From the NCBI RefSeq assembly GCF_023091745.1, contig NC_068920.1:123412622-123476621 (forward strand): a DNA stretch of 64,000 bases, read 5' to 3'. Shown one piece after another: positions 55,015 through 64,000 of this stretch (positions are counted from its first letter, which is position 1; each line of letters opens with the position of its first letter). Both the position numbers and the translations under genes were made by a program. Source of the DNA: Budorcas taxicolor. Lineage: Eukaryota; Chordata; Mammalia; Artiodactyla; Bovidae. The notes under the pieces are model-generated. The model was not told where the DNA came from. It saw only the letters and a program-made list of their open reading frames with translations, and did no database searches.

Positions 55015-55180
55015 TCACGGCTCAGAGTGTGGTCTGTGCACCAGTGTCATTCTCAGTATCTCCTGGATCTTGTTAGGGATGTAGAGTCTCAGGCCCCACC
55101 TCAGACCCACTGAGTCAGACCTGCATTTAACAAGGACTCTAGGAAGATTGTGTGCATAGTGACGTTCAGAAGCACAGCTC
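55015..55180 (-). mobile_element. hAT-Charlie non-autonomous element (MER20/MER5-like)
   Basis: Antisense counterpart of the element at 5165: 'gctcagagtgtggtctgtgcacc', 'cttgttagggatgtagagtctcagg', 'cagacccactgagtcagac'. Confidence 0.6.
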
Positions 55181-55269
55181 TGGGCATTCTGGTCCACTCC
55201 CTTCACCACCCCCAACTGTAGGAGAATCAGGCTCCCATGCACTCCTGGAAGCCTTCCTAAGGGGACATT

Positions 55270-55422
55270 GATGTCTTTTTATTTTCTTGTGTTTCCTTCC
55301 TTGATTTTGACCTCTCTGAGGACCAGGATGACACCTTATTCATTTTTGGTGGCTGATTCAGGGACTAGTCTAGTGCCAGCACACAATAGGTGTTCAATAA
55401 ATGCTTGTTCCATGAGTGAACC
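55270..55422 (+). mobile_element. L2 LINE 3' end
   Basis: Plus-strand tail ending 'aataggtgttcaataaatgc', with 'gtgccagcacac' before it. Confidence 0.65.
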
Positions 55423-56227
55423 ATCAGCAGCAGCCTCATATCACGAACGATGATCCACTGTTACTCTCACACCACTGGTGACCAGCATAAGGGAGACCCC
55501 ATACAGGATGCTTTGTTGAGACCTGTTGACACCTTAGTTTCAAGCATCTATTTACCCTAAATGAGCTGTGAGGCCAGCCAGGCCCCTGGTACCTGCTAGA
55601 GCCCAGAGCCCAGTGCTCGTGATGCTGACATGTAAATTCAAGAGACTCTCCTATTAGCAGGACTGCTTTTAAACAGCTGCCCCTTGGGGAAGAACGAGCT
55701 GTTCATGAAAAACAGACTTGTCAATTAAACAACATTCTCCTTCTGATCAAAGATCCACCTTGAAGACTTTTAATTTGGCCTTAAAGTGAGGATTGAGGGA
55801 CTAAGCGACATGGGGCACCACTTTTGACCGCTTACCCTTAGTGGGGAGCCCTCATCAGGACTCTTGGCTCTGTGCACAGAATGGGGAGGTCACCCTAGCT
55901 CTAGAACTGGCTTTTCTCTCTATCTTGGAGACGGACATGGGTGACCCTCATGCCAGAGCTTCAACAGTGAGAGAGCCTCCAATTGACGCTGAAGTCCAAA
56001 GGACACAGTTAGACCTGCCTCAGTATTTCAAGGCCCAGTTATAAAGTCTGGAGCACTGTCCAAGGGGACAGGGGGACATGACGGTCAAGGCTTGGCCTTG
56101 GAAGTCCATGAACAGATTTTTGATGCTTCTCCCTTCTACCCTGAATTTTCTGCAGCCCAGCTGAACTTAAAAAACATGTCCTCTATTCGTGATGAAAGGA
56201 ATAGCTTGCGTTTGCCAAGTCCTTAAC
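55423..56227. other. unique sequence, no gene seen
   Basis: No recognised repeat or coding signal. Confidence 0.5.
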
Positions 56228-56425
56228 TCGTCAATGCACTTTCCAATCTTGGGTGTCATTTGGTCCTCATGGGAGACAGCAGAACTGTGTCACAGACTTT
56301 ATTTTAGACCTGTGGGACTAAGGTGCAGAGAGAGGAAGAGACCAATCTCGTGCCGTGTGACTAGTGGGGTTGAGCTGAGGTTGGGACCCAGGGCTTGTGA
56401 CTCAGTGCAGAGCTCTTTGCAGCCT
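56228..56425 (-). mobile_element. MIR SINE, degraded
   Basis: Antisense MIR-like: 'gtgggactaaggtgcagagag', 'cgtgtgactagtggggttgagctgaggttggg'. Confidence 0.5.
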
Positions 56426-57576
56426 GCTTCTTGAATTTACAAGATGGATTCCTGCATGTGGATACCACATGCCAGGGTGGAAACACACCTTGTCTGTTAA
56501 TTCTCACTCCTCTGAGAGATAGGAACTCTATCTTCCTCATTTGCCAGACTGGGAAGTCATGGTGGACATCCCGTCTTGGCCAGACAAATGTCTCCTGCAG
56601 GACCCAGCTTCAGTGTGATTCCTTGGGCTCTTTCCTGGTTTCCCAGCAGCCATGGGTACTCCTCCTTACTCTGCTCTTGAATCTGTTGGTCTCTCCTCTA
56701 TAGCATCCATCATCCTATGGGATGGTAATCATTGGCCTTTGAGTGGTTTGAGGGTATCCTTTTTTTTTTTTTTTTGACATGATTCAACCCTGGGTAATGA
56801 TATTCTTTCTCTTTTCTTTGCAATTTTGCCTGAACTTTTGTTTCTTTGGGGTCCTCTGGAGTAAAAGAAAGCATATTATACATCAGGGCACATTTGACAG
56901 ATACAAGTGATTATACTAATAGTGGGATTATTTCCCCACATGTCCAATGTATTCAGGCTTCTTTCAAATGAAATGAGTTTAAAACTCATCCCTAAAAACA
57001 AAATGAAGTCTTTAAGTTTAATTCTACCTACCTCCTTCTTTTATCTGGATTTCAAAACCTTTTTGTTTTTAATGAGAGTGATATTGTGCTGCCCATAATT
57101 TACTTTAAAATACTTTGATACAAAATATACTCACACACATGGACTTCAATTATCTTTGTAACCACAACTAGAGGTTTTACTTTTTGTAGGTGAAAAAATA
57201 GTGTTCAAGATCTGTGGATTGGTTAGAAATATTGCAGTGACCCTTCCCCTTTGCATAACAGTATGTGAGAACATAGTCCAGTGGTCCATACCTTTCCAAA
57301 TGACGCCAGATGTTTCCTTTGGAAATGATCCTGTACCAGCCACTGATTAGAGAATTCTGGTCCCACAAATCTAATTATAAAATCAGCTGAAACCTGCTGC
57401 TAGTCTATTGTCACATCTTCCTTTGGCGGACCTAAAACTTTCTACAGGGATGGAGAGCTGGAATGTCATGCTTACAGACTTGGTTGTATGAGCATTTTGG
57501 AGCCTGCTTGCTAAGTGAATGAATATACATGTGGTGGAATTTTGTATGGGACTTAATTTTATTGTAAGCAAATGGT
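56426..57576. other. unique sequence, no gene seen
   Basis: T-run at 56761-56776. Frames of up to 90 codons without domains. Confidence 0.5.
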
Positions 57577-57801
57577 GGGGTTTCCCAGCTGGCTCAGTGG
57601 TAAAGAATCCACCTGTCAATGCAGGAGACACAGGAGACATCAGTTCAATCACTGGGTCCAGAAGATCCCCTGAAGAGAGTAATGGCAACCCACTCCAATA
57701 TTTTGTCTGGGAAATCCCATGGACTGAGGAGCCTAGAGAGCTACAGTCCATGGGGTCACAAAAGGGCTGGACATGACTTAGTGACTAAACAACAGCAACA
57801 G
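57577..57801 (+). mobile_element. Bov-tA SINE
   Basis: Plus-strand head 'ggtttcccagctggctcagtgg' with a small duplication inside ('caggagacacaggagacat'), body ending 'gacttagtgactaaacaacagc'. Flanking caaatgg at about 57570 and 57804 is a short target duplication. Confidence 0.85.
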
Positions 57802-59164
57802 TCAAATGGCAAGGGGAGAGGTCTATAGACCCCACCCACCTCTAGCTATTGGATGCTGCCCATGTTTGCTAGAAAGAACCTAATAATTGCGAACAACCAA
57901 GTTGGCTTAGGTGAGATCACAACAGAAGATAATGGAAACACTGAGTTCATCTCTTAGAGTAGTCTTTGGCTCATCAGATTACTTTATTGCCATTCTTAGG
58001 ATATTCCATCATCAACCTTCTCAGTTTTGCAAAGGAGGCTAATAAAGTGTCCTCTAAGCAAACAACAAGAACACAATGCTGCTAATGATATCTTAGCTTC
58101 GTCTTATCATGGCTCCGAAATTTAGTTTTCAAAATACACTGGGGGCCAAGGATGACATGGGTGCCTGCGTGATGAGTGTCATCCTGTCCAGAGAGAGAGG
58201 ATTGCTTGACAGTGTACACAAGGGCAGTAATGATGGCAGCACTGCTATCAATCCAGGGTCACTGGGGAAAGACTCCAGTTTCTTTAGCACCTTTTACCAC
58301 ATGGGGCCTATTAGGATTGAGGGGAGAAGTTTGCTGCAGATTTTGTGGGAATCCATGGCAGCTCAGCATGCTTTAGATGGTGGGGTAAATGCTGTGTTGT
58401 CCCTCATTTCTAGGGTTGGAAGTTATAGAGGGATTTTTTTTTTATACACATACAATAATAACTTGGCAAAAAGAGTCTGTATGTAGAAGAGAATCCTGGA
58501 ATGAGATACATCAGCTGTTAATTATGGTTGTCTTTGGATGGTGTAGATAAGGACAGTACTCTTCTTTCGACTTTGGTTTTTCACAAAACATTTTAGTGCC
58601 TGCTGATACGATTTTGAGGCACTTGGTATAGGGTCTTTCAGCCTTGAGTGAGTTGGGGGTACAATGTCCAAGCTCTGACTTGGCCGCAGGGTGACAGCAA
58701 CCCAGACTGACCCCTTGGGCATTGCCAGACTTATTATAGGAGGAAAGAGCCCAGAGAGGGAAGAGAGTTTCTTAATAGAGAAATGGAGGCTTGGATCATC
58801 TTAATTTCAATATTAGAAGAACAGTGACCTTTTTTGATATTCCAAGTTTCTACAACAGGTCACAATGCATCAGAAGCATTTCCCCATGCTACTAGATACT
58901 TTAACGAGATATATCCAATATAAATATATATATTGGAGTCCCACTATCCAAACACACTCACTACATTAAGGATTGAATGTTATGTCATTGAATGGTTGGC
59001 TTATTATTCAATGAATGATAACTCTACAGTTGGAAATTTAGATCTTTTCATTTTTCATCACATATTACAATGAATATAATTGTGCATAAAGCTTTCTTTG
59101 GTTTGTTTCTGATAACAGTAATATTAGTTAGTGTTTATGCAAGCTGCGCACCCTTCTAGAACTT
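57802..59164. other. unique sequence, no gene supported
   Basis: A 125-codon plus frame at 58109-58486 has no recognised domain, signal peptide or splice context. TA-rich patch at 58918-58931. Confidence 0.45.
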
Positions 59165-59181
59165 CAAATTTTGTTGGCAAG

Positions 59182-59482
59182 GGACTTCCCTGGTGGTCCA
59201 CTGGTTAAGAATCTGCCTGCCAATGCAGGGGACATGGGTTCGATCCCTGATCTGGAAAGATAACACATGTTTCAGAGCAACTAAGCCTGCAAGCCACAAC
59301 TGCTGAAGCCTGTGTGCCTAGAGCTCATGCTCTGCAACAAGAGAAGTCACTGTAATGAGAAGCCCCTGCACTGCAACGAAGAGTAGCCCCCCACTCACCT
59401 TAGCTGCAGAAAGCGGGCATGCAGCAACAAAGATCTGATGCAGCCAAATAAACTAATTAATTAAAAAAGAAACAAAAAAATC
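59182..59482 (+). mobile_element. CHR-2-type SINE
   Basis: Plus-strand: 'gacttccctggtggtccactgg', 'ccaatgcaggggacatggg', B-box 'gttcgatccc', long internal region, A-rich tail. Flanking caaattttgttggcaag (59165-59181) and caaactttgttggcaag (59483-59499) match at 16 of 17 positions. Confidence 0.95.
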
Positions 59483-59499
59483 CAAACTTTGTTGGCAAG

Positions 59500-60491
59500 T
59501 AGGGTCAGGGACACAAATAAAATAATAGAATGACACAGGACGAGATCCTATAGTAATCAGCGACACATAATTTGTACAGCTAGTGCATAAATTAAGGTGA
59601 AGTAGGAATTGAAATATTACTTATACAAGTTTACTAAACTCACCTGATCTTTGGTTTCAGATAAAGCTGAGTTCAAATACAGATACTGACATTTATTAGC
59701 TATGTGATTTTTGGATAAGTTACTTAATGCTTGACCCTCTTTTCTGAAAGATATTTTTTTTTGGGGAAAGAAATGCCTCATCTTGGATTTAAATCCAATA
59801 AGTGCATGCCAAAATATGAGCTGCTTTTACGTAGCTGTGAATTTTAAGGAAAGATAATATTTTATTGGGCCATTCTGGAGTCCTTAAGTCACACCAAGTG
59901 TAAGTTTACATCCTCCCCTGAATTCCGTACAAGTTTAGAATGTGGTACGGAGTGTCCTAGTTAATTCACATCACTCATTCATGTAACTAATATTCACTGG
60001 CACTTAACATGTGTCAGACACTAGTGGCTATGGGGACTTTTTATATCCTTTTCAAGGTGTATCAGTCTTATAAAAAATGGCCCCCAAACCAGAGTAAAAC
60101 AATTTTTTCTCCGAGCAATTGAGGGCCTGTATACTAAACAATTTTTGAAAAAAAGATTAAGTGGTATATACAGTCTGGTTGCTAATAAGCTCCCAATGGA
60201 AATGCCAGTGAACAGCAAAGTGGCACCTATAAGAAGCCCCTGCCTGGCTCAGCTTTTAGGGGAATCACGCTTGGGGATGACTCCTGTGACCTTATGAGCT
60301 GTTCATAAAGTCTGCCCTTGAGGTCAGTGCTGCCAGCCCAGTGAGCGCTAGTGATAAGTACTCCAGAGGCTGATGACTAAACTCAGGTACCTCACTTTAA
60401 CCCCACTTTTTAGGCAAGCCAACTCAGCCTGGAGAACTGGGTCCAGTAACACTGTGACCCCAGGGTTGCAGCCAGCAACACACTTCCACTT
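59500..60491. other. mostly unique sequence, no gene seen
   Basis: About 59960-60035 resembles a degraded antisense L2/MIR tail ('gcacttaacatgtgtcagacac'). No exon supported. Confidence 0.45.
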
Positions 60492-60763
60492 CTCTGCTGC
60501 TGATGAGTCACTTCAGTCATGTCCGACTCTTCGCGACCCCATGGACTGCAGCCTACCAGGCTCCCCCATCCCTGGGATTCTCCAGGCAAGAACACTGGAG
60601 TGGGTTGCCATTGCCTTCTCCAATGCATGAACGTGAAAAGTGAAAGTGAATTCGCTCAGTCATGTCCGACTCTTAGCAACCCCATGGACTGCAGCCCCCC
60701 AGGCTCCTCCGTCCATGGGATTTTCCAGGCAAGAGTACTGGAGTGGGGTGCCATTGTCTTCTC
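60492..60763 (-). mobile_element. BovA2 SINE abutting BovB
   Basis: Antisense dimer: 'ctgctgctgatgagtcacttcag', linker 'gtgaaaagtgaaagtgaattcgctc', ending 'tgccattgtcttctctg'. It runs directly into BovB sequence with no duplication visible at the junction. Confidence 0.9.
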
Positions 60764-61150
60764 TGAAGTGATTTTGGAGCCCCCCAAAATAAAGTCTGAC
60801 ACTGTTTCCACTGTTTCCCCATCTATTTGCTATAAAGTGATGGGACTGGATGCCATGATCTTAGTTTTCTGAATGTTGAGCTTTAAGTCAACTTTTTCAC
60901 TCTCCTCTTTCACTTTCATTACGAGGCTGTTTAGTTCTTCTTCACTTTCTGCCATAAGGGTGGTGTCATCTGCATATCTGTTATTGATATTTCTCCTGGC
61001 AATCTTGATTCCAGCTTGTGCTTCTTCCAGCCCAGCGTTTCTCATGAGGTACTCTGCATATAAGTTAAATAAGCAGGGTGACAAAATACAGCCTCGATGT
61101 ACTCCTTTTCCTATTTGTAACCAGTCTGTTGTTCCATGTTCAGTTACAAT
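60764..61150 (-). mobile_element. BovB LINE fragment with YADD region, lacking its 3' end
   Basis: Antisense BovB from 'gtgattttggagcccc' to 'ccagtctgttgttccatg'. The minus-strand reading keeps the RT motif-C block NRYADDTTLMAESEEELNSL (one residue lost relative to NLRYADD) at about 60935-60990 and KVDLKLNIQKTKIMAS downstream. The BovB 3' end (about 500 bp) is missing, replaced by the BovA2. Confidence 0.85.
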
Positions 61151-61154
61151 AAGA

Positions 61155-61372
61155 ATTTTAAAAATTGTTTGCCAGTATGATATGTGGAAAATATGAGATT
61201 TCATGATTTAATTTGCATTTCCTTGATCATTGGGGAAAGTAGCTCATTTTTCACATGTATCTGTCATTTATACTTCCTTTTTGTGCATCGCTTGTTCACT
61301 GTTTTTGCTATTGGTGTGCTCATCTTTTTCATATTGATTCAGAAGAGCTTTTTCATATGAAGGACGCACATT
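61155..61372 (-). mobile_element. L1 3' region fragment
   Basis: Antisense L1 landmarks: 'aatttgcatttccttgatcattgg', 'tcatttttcacatgtatctgtc', 'gaagagctttttcatatg'. Confidence 0.6.
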
Positions 61373-61546
61373 TAATTTTAAGTGTTAAGATTCTAGTTAA
61401 AAGGGAAAGTGATCACTATGCAAAGAAAACATGAGCACATTTTATTAGCTAGTTCCCAGTCTTGTTCTTCTCTAATCACTGCGTCTGTGGAGACTAGAGT
61501 GAGGACTCTAAAATGCAAGTCTGATCCTGTCGTTCTCGCTCTCTTT

Positions 61547-61837
61547 TTTTTAAAAACATTAGTTTATTTTTGGCTGTGCTGGGGCACGGGGTCTTCTTTG
61601 CTGCCTGTGGGCTTTCTCTAGTTGTGGCGAGTGCAGGCCATTCTTTAGTTGCCGTGCACAGGCTCCTCATTGCTCTGGCTTTTCTTGTTGCAGAACATGA
61701 GCACCCGGGCTTCAGTGGTTGTGGCACACAGGTTTAGCTGCTCCACAGCATGTGGGATCTTCCCAGAGCAGGGATCAAACCTATGTGCCCTGCATTGGCA
61801 GGAGGATTCTAATCCCCTGGACTACCAGGAAAATCCT
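61547..61837 (-). mobile_element. CHR-2-type SINE
   Basis: Antisense: T-run at the left, 'ttatttttggctgtgctgggg', 'gtgggatcttcccagagcagggatc', head ending 'ctggactaccaggaaaatcc'. Confidence 0.85.
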
Positions 61838-61849
61838 CTGACTCCTTTT

Positions 61850-62125
61850 AATAGTTCCTGGTTGTACTATGGTACAGTCCATCTCCCACATGTAGAGTGG
61901 CAGGCCTTTTATTACAATCCTGCTTGCCCCTCTTGCCTCCTAACCCTCTATATCTAGTTCTAAGAGCTATTCATATTGCATCATCTTCAGCTCCCAGGAA
62001 CTGCCAGGCTCTCCCTCTCTCTCTCTCTTCTGGGCCTTTGTGCTATATCTTCTGCCTAGACCTCTCTCCCAATTCTTTTTCTGATAACCACCACTCATCA
62101 TTCAGATCTGCCTTGGACACCACTT
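61850..62125 (+). mobile_element. L2 LINE, ORF2 tail/3' region
   Basis: Degenerate plus-strand L2-type sequence: 'tctgggcctttgtgctat', 'ttctgcctagacctctc', 'catcattcagatctgccttgg'. A short CT run lies at 62009-62029. Confidence 0.5.
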
Positions 62126-62697
62126 CCTCTAGATCAGTGATTCTCAGCCAGGGATGCTTTGTCCTCAGGGGACTGTGTCTGGAGACATTTTTGATCATTA
62201 TACTGGGAGAGAGTTATGTTAATGACATCTAGTGGGTAGAGGCCAGGCTTCTCAGGTAGCTCAGCTGGAATCTGCCTGTAATGCAGGAGACCCCAGTTCG
62301 ATTTCTGGGTTGGTAAGTTCCTCTGGAGAAGGCATAGGCTACCCACACCAGTGTTCTTGGGCTTCCTTGGTGGCTCAGATGGTAAACGATCTGCCTCCAA
62401 TGTGGGAGTCTTGTGTTTGATCCCTGGGTTGGGAAGATCCCTGGAGGAGGGCATGGCAACCCACTCCAGTATTCTTGCCCAGAGAATCCCCATGGATAGA
62501 GGAGCCTGGCGGGCTTCAGTCCATGGGGTCGCAAAGAGTCACACACGACGGAGCGACTAAGTACAGGACAGCACAGTGGATAGAGGCCAGGGATGCTGCT
62601 AAATATTCTACAAGGCCAGGGATGCTGCTAAATATTCCACAACAAAGAGTTATCTGGCCTGAAATGTCAATAGTACTGAGGTTAAGAACCCCTGTTC
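62126..62697 (+). mobile_element. MER5A (hAT-Charlie) split by Bov-tA
   Basis: Plus-strand MER5A: left part 62126-62247 ('cagtgattctcagccaggg', 'ctggagacatttttgatc', 'gacatctagtgggtagaggcc') and right part 62575-62697 ('gatgctgctaaatattc', 'gcctgaaatgtcaatagtactgagg'). The right part carries a 29-bp tandem duplication. Confidence 0.85.
62248..62574 (+). mobile_element. Bov-tA SINE with duplicated tRNA-like head
   Basis: Plus-strand: head 1 (62248-62330, B-box 'gttcgatttc') with a body stub to 'ccagtgttcttg', then head 2 (62358-62440, B-box 'gtttgatccc') and a full Bov-A body ending 'ggagcgactaagtacag'. Target duplication agtgggtagaggccagg (62231-62247) / agtggatagaggccagg (62575-62591), 16 of 17 matching. 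Confidence 0.95.
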
Positions 62698-62750
62698 TAG
62701 ATCTAAAAAGTCTTTACTAGTCTTCCCTCTGATTTACTAGAGGTAGACGG

Positions 62751-62820
62751 GGGAGCCTAGTGGGCTGCCGTCTCTGGGGTTGCACAGAGTCAGACATGAC
62801 TGAAGTGGCTTAGCAGCAGT
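62751..62820 (+). mobile_element. BovA2 SINE 3' fragment
   Basis: Plus-strand last 70 bp of BovA2: 'gggagcctagtgggctgccg', 'acatgactgaagtggcttagcagc'. Confidence 0.8.
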
Positions 62821-62894
62821 AGCCGCAGCAGACTTACTAATCTACCTCTCTCTGCCCAGTCTAAGATAGCCTTCCTGCACCCACAGCCTCCCAG

Positions 62895-63010
62895 AACATT
62901 ATCCTGTGTTACCATGTTTGTGGATTTACTGCACTGTATTGTAATTGTTCTCTAGACTAGAAGCTTCTTGAGGGGAAGAACATGTTTTTTACTGCAGGGC
63001 CAGGGTTGAG
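62895..63010 (+). mobile_element. L2 LINE 3' region, degraded
   Basis: Plus-strand 'ctagactagaagcttcttgaggggaagaac', the usual L2 tail block. Confidence 0.6.
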
Positions 63011-63032
63011 AATATGGTTGGCAGAAGCAGCT

Positions 63033-63240
63033 TAGCACATTGTGCAGTGGGGAAACAAAGTGCCTGGACTTGATTCCCAGACTCTGCTACTTGCTAGCTG
63101 TGTGCTCTTTGGTGAATTACTAACCTCTCTGTGCCTCAGTTTCCTCTTCTATAAAATGGGGATATTAATAGCATCTATCATGTGAATTATTAGGAGGAAT
63201 GCATGGGTAAATGTTGGTGGATTGCTTAGAGAAGTAAGCT
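63033..63240 (+). mobile_element. MIR SINE
   Basis: Plus-strand MIR with its best conserved core: 'ctctgctacttgctagctgtgtg', 'cctctctgtgcctcagtttcctc', 'ataaaatggggatattaatagc'. Confidence 0.85.
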
Positions 63241-64000
63241 CTCTATAAGATTATTGTATAGATTATTTCCTATAAATAAAGGAGTATTAATGAAATGAGT
63301 GTTCAATAAATATTTGTTGACTGAATGACCAAGGCATGCCTTACTATGGGTTTGGTCATCTCTCCTTTTCTTATCTTTCTCCCATTTCATTCAGCACACA
63401 GTAATTTTCTCCAATGATTTGAAAAGCTTCTTTGTAGTTGTTAATTTTTCTAGGCTCACATTATATCCCTAAGTAGCTCTGTGATCATGAGCTGCTAATT
63501 TTCCTTAAAAATGTTCCTATTTCTATTTGTGTAAAGGGGCAAATGAGAGTAAGCCAAAATATGGAATCATAAACACATACATTTGTTTTGGAAACGCCTT
63601 TCTTTTAAATAAAATATGTATGTGGTTCCTCCTTTTGTATGCGGGGTGTACTATAGAGAGGCTTTTATAAATGAATTTGCTTTAAAAGGAGCTTTACACA
63701 AGGTACACGAGCACATGCTGGAGCAGTGTCGTGTACCATCTCAAATCAGCGTCGGCTGTTACATATTTGAAGTTAATTTGACGTTGAAGTAAACAAATCA
63801 AAGTGTGTTTATGGGATAATTAGGCCCTATTCTCAATGCTGTGGCTAAGAAGTTTTGTCACAATTACTGATCAGTGGTTTTCTTTGTTTTGCTTTCAGAA
63901 TTCCATAGCAACACACAAAAATAAAGTGGTTGCTATTACATGGGTACTTATGTAATTCCAGCATCCTGTATGCAGAGTATCTGAGGAGGAAGTCAACAAA
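63241..64000. other. unique sequence, possible conserved non-coding element
   Basis: Apart from an L2/MIR-like 'gttcaataaatatttgttgac' at 63301-63321, no repeat is recognised. 63530-64000 is unique and contains AT-rich homeodomain-type cores (ataattag near 63817), an RFX half-site-like ccatagcaac (63903-63912) and a good splice-acceptor-like tract ending at 63898. No open exon follows beyond 18 codons. Confidence 0.45.

Noticed and set aside
58109..58486. 125-codon frame beginning MAPKFSFQNTLGAKDD
   Set aside because: No recognised family, promoter or splice signals. It could be a processed-gene relic, but nothing visible supports that.
59182..59260. tRNA-like A/B boxes (also in every Bov-tA and CHR head)
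   Set aside because: These are SINE promoters derived from tRNAs. None folds into a complete cloverleaf with an acceptor stem, so no tRNA gene is called.
63877..63930. Splice-acceptor-like tract followed by sequence
   Set aside because: The longest open phase after the AG is about 18 codons before a stop, so no coding exon is called; listed only as part of a possible conserved element.
1..64000. CRISPR arrays, operons, defence or other prokaryotic systems
   Set aside because: The DNA is clearly ruminant nuclear sequence; regularly spaced direct repeats and dense adjacent genes are absent.

Overview
This window is nuclear DNA of a ruminant, most likely a bovid. The diagnosis rests on its transposable elements: many Bov-tA and BovA2 SINEs, at least nine BovB (RTE-type) LINE fragments, CHR-type SINEs (shared by ruminants, whales and hippos) and ruminant-type L1 3' ends. 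I find no convincing protein-coding exon, no functional RNA gene, no CRISPR array and no prokaryotic-style operon. The window looks like intergenic or deep-intronic sequence. Nearly all longer open frames lie inside retrotransposons or are chance frames.

Layout. 1-9.4 kb is dense: three stacked CHR SINEs, a MaLR LTR, an inverted BovB-in-BovB nest, then L1 / BovB (split by a SINE) / L1, all in minus orientation. 9.4-17 kb is mostly unique, with one ruminant L1 3' end, one tiny poly(A) insertion and a Bov-tA/BovB pair. 17-19.2 kb holds a MER5A split by a SINE and an old L1 split by a younger ruminant L1 carrying an (AC)n tract. 20-28 kb is largely unique and somewhat GC-richer, with scattered SINEs and one young BovB tail. 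28.5-34 kb holds three BovB copies (minus, plus, plus), including an internal fragment with endonuclease and reverse-transcriptase remnants. 34-42 kb is mixed: an AT-rich palindrome, BovA2, CHR, a degenerate L1 with an inverted duplicate of part of itself, and another MaLR LTR. About 42-48.7 kb is poor in young repeats and is the best place to look for conserved non-coding sequence. 49.1-51.6 kb contains a minus-strand retroviral LTR/leader remnant with a proline-tRNA-like primer binding site, flanked by two BovA2 copies. 52-57.8 kb has two BovB tails in tandem, one split by Bov-tA. 59-63.2 kb is again SINE/LINE dense. The last 750 bp is unique and looks constrained.

The most interesting content is structural: repeated use of one target site by CHR SINEs, nested and inverted retroelements, three two-headed Bov-tA elements, a minimal L1-mediated insertion with a perfect 15-bp duplication, an inverted repeat of about 100 bp inside an old L1, an AT-rich near-palindrome of about 66 bp, and a G-quadruplex candidate. 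I found no new biological system. Family names come from recognising sequence, not from a search. Element boundaries are usually good to about 5-20 bp when no target duplication is given.
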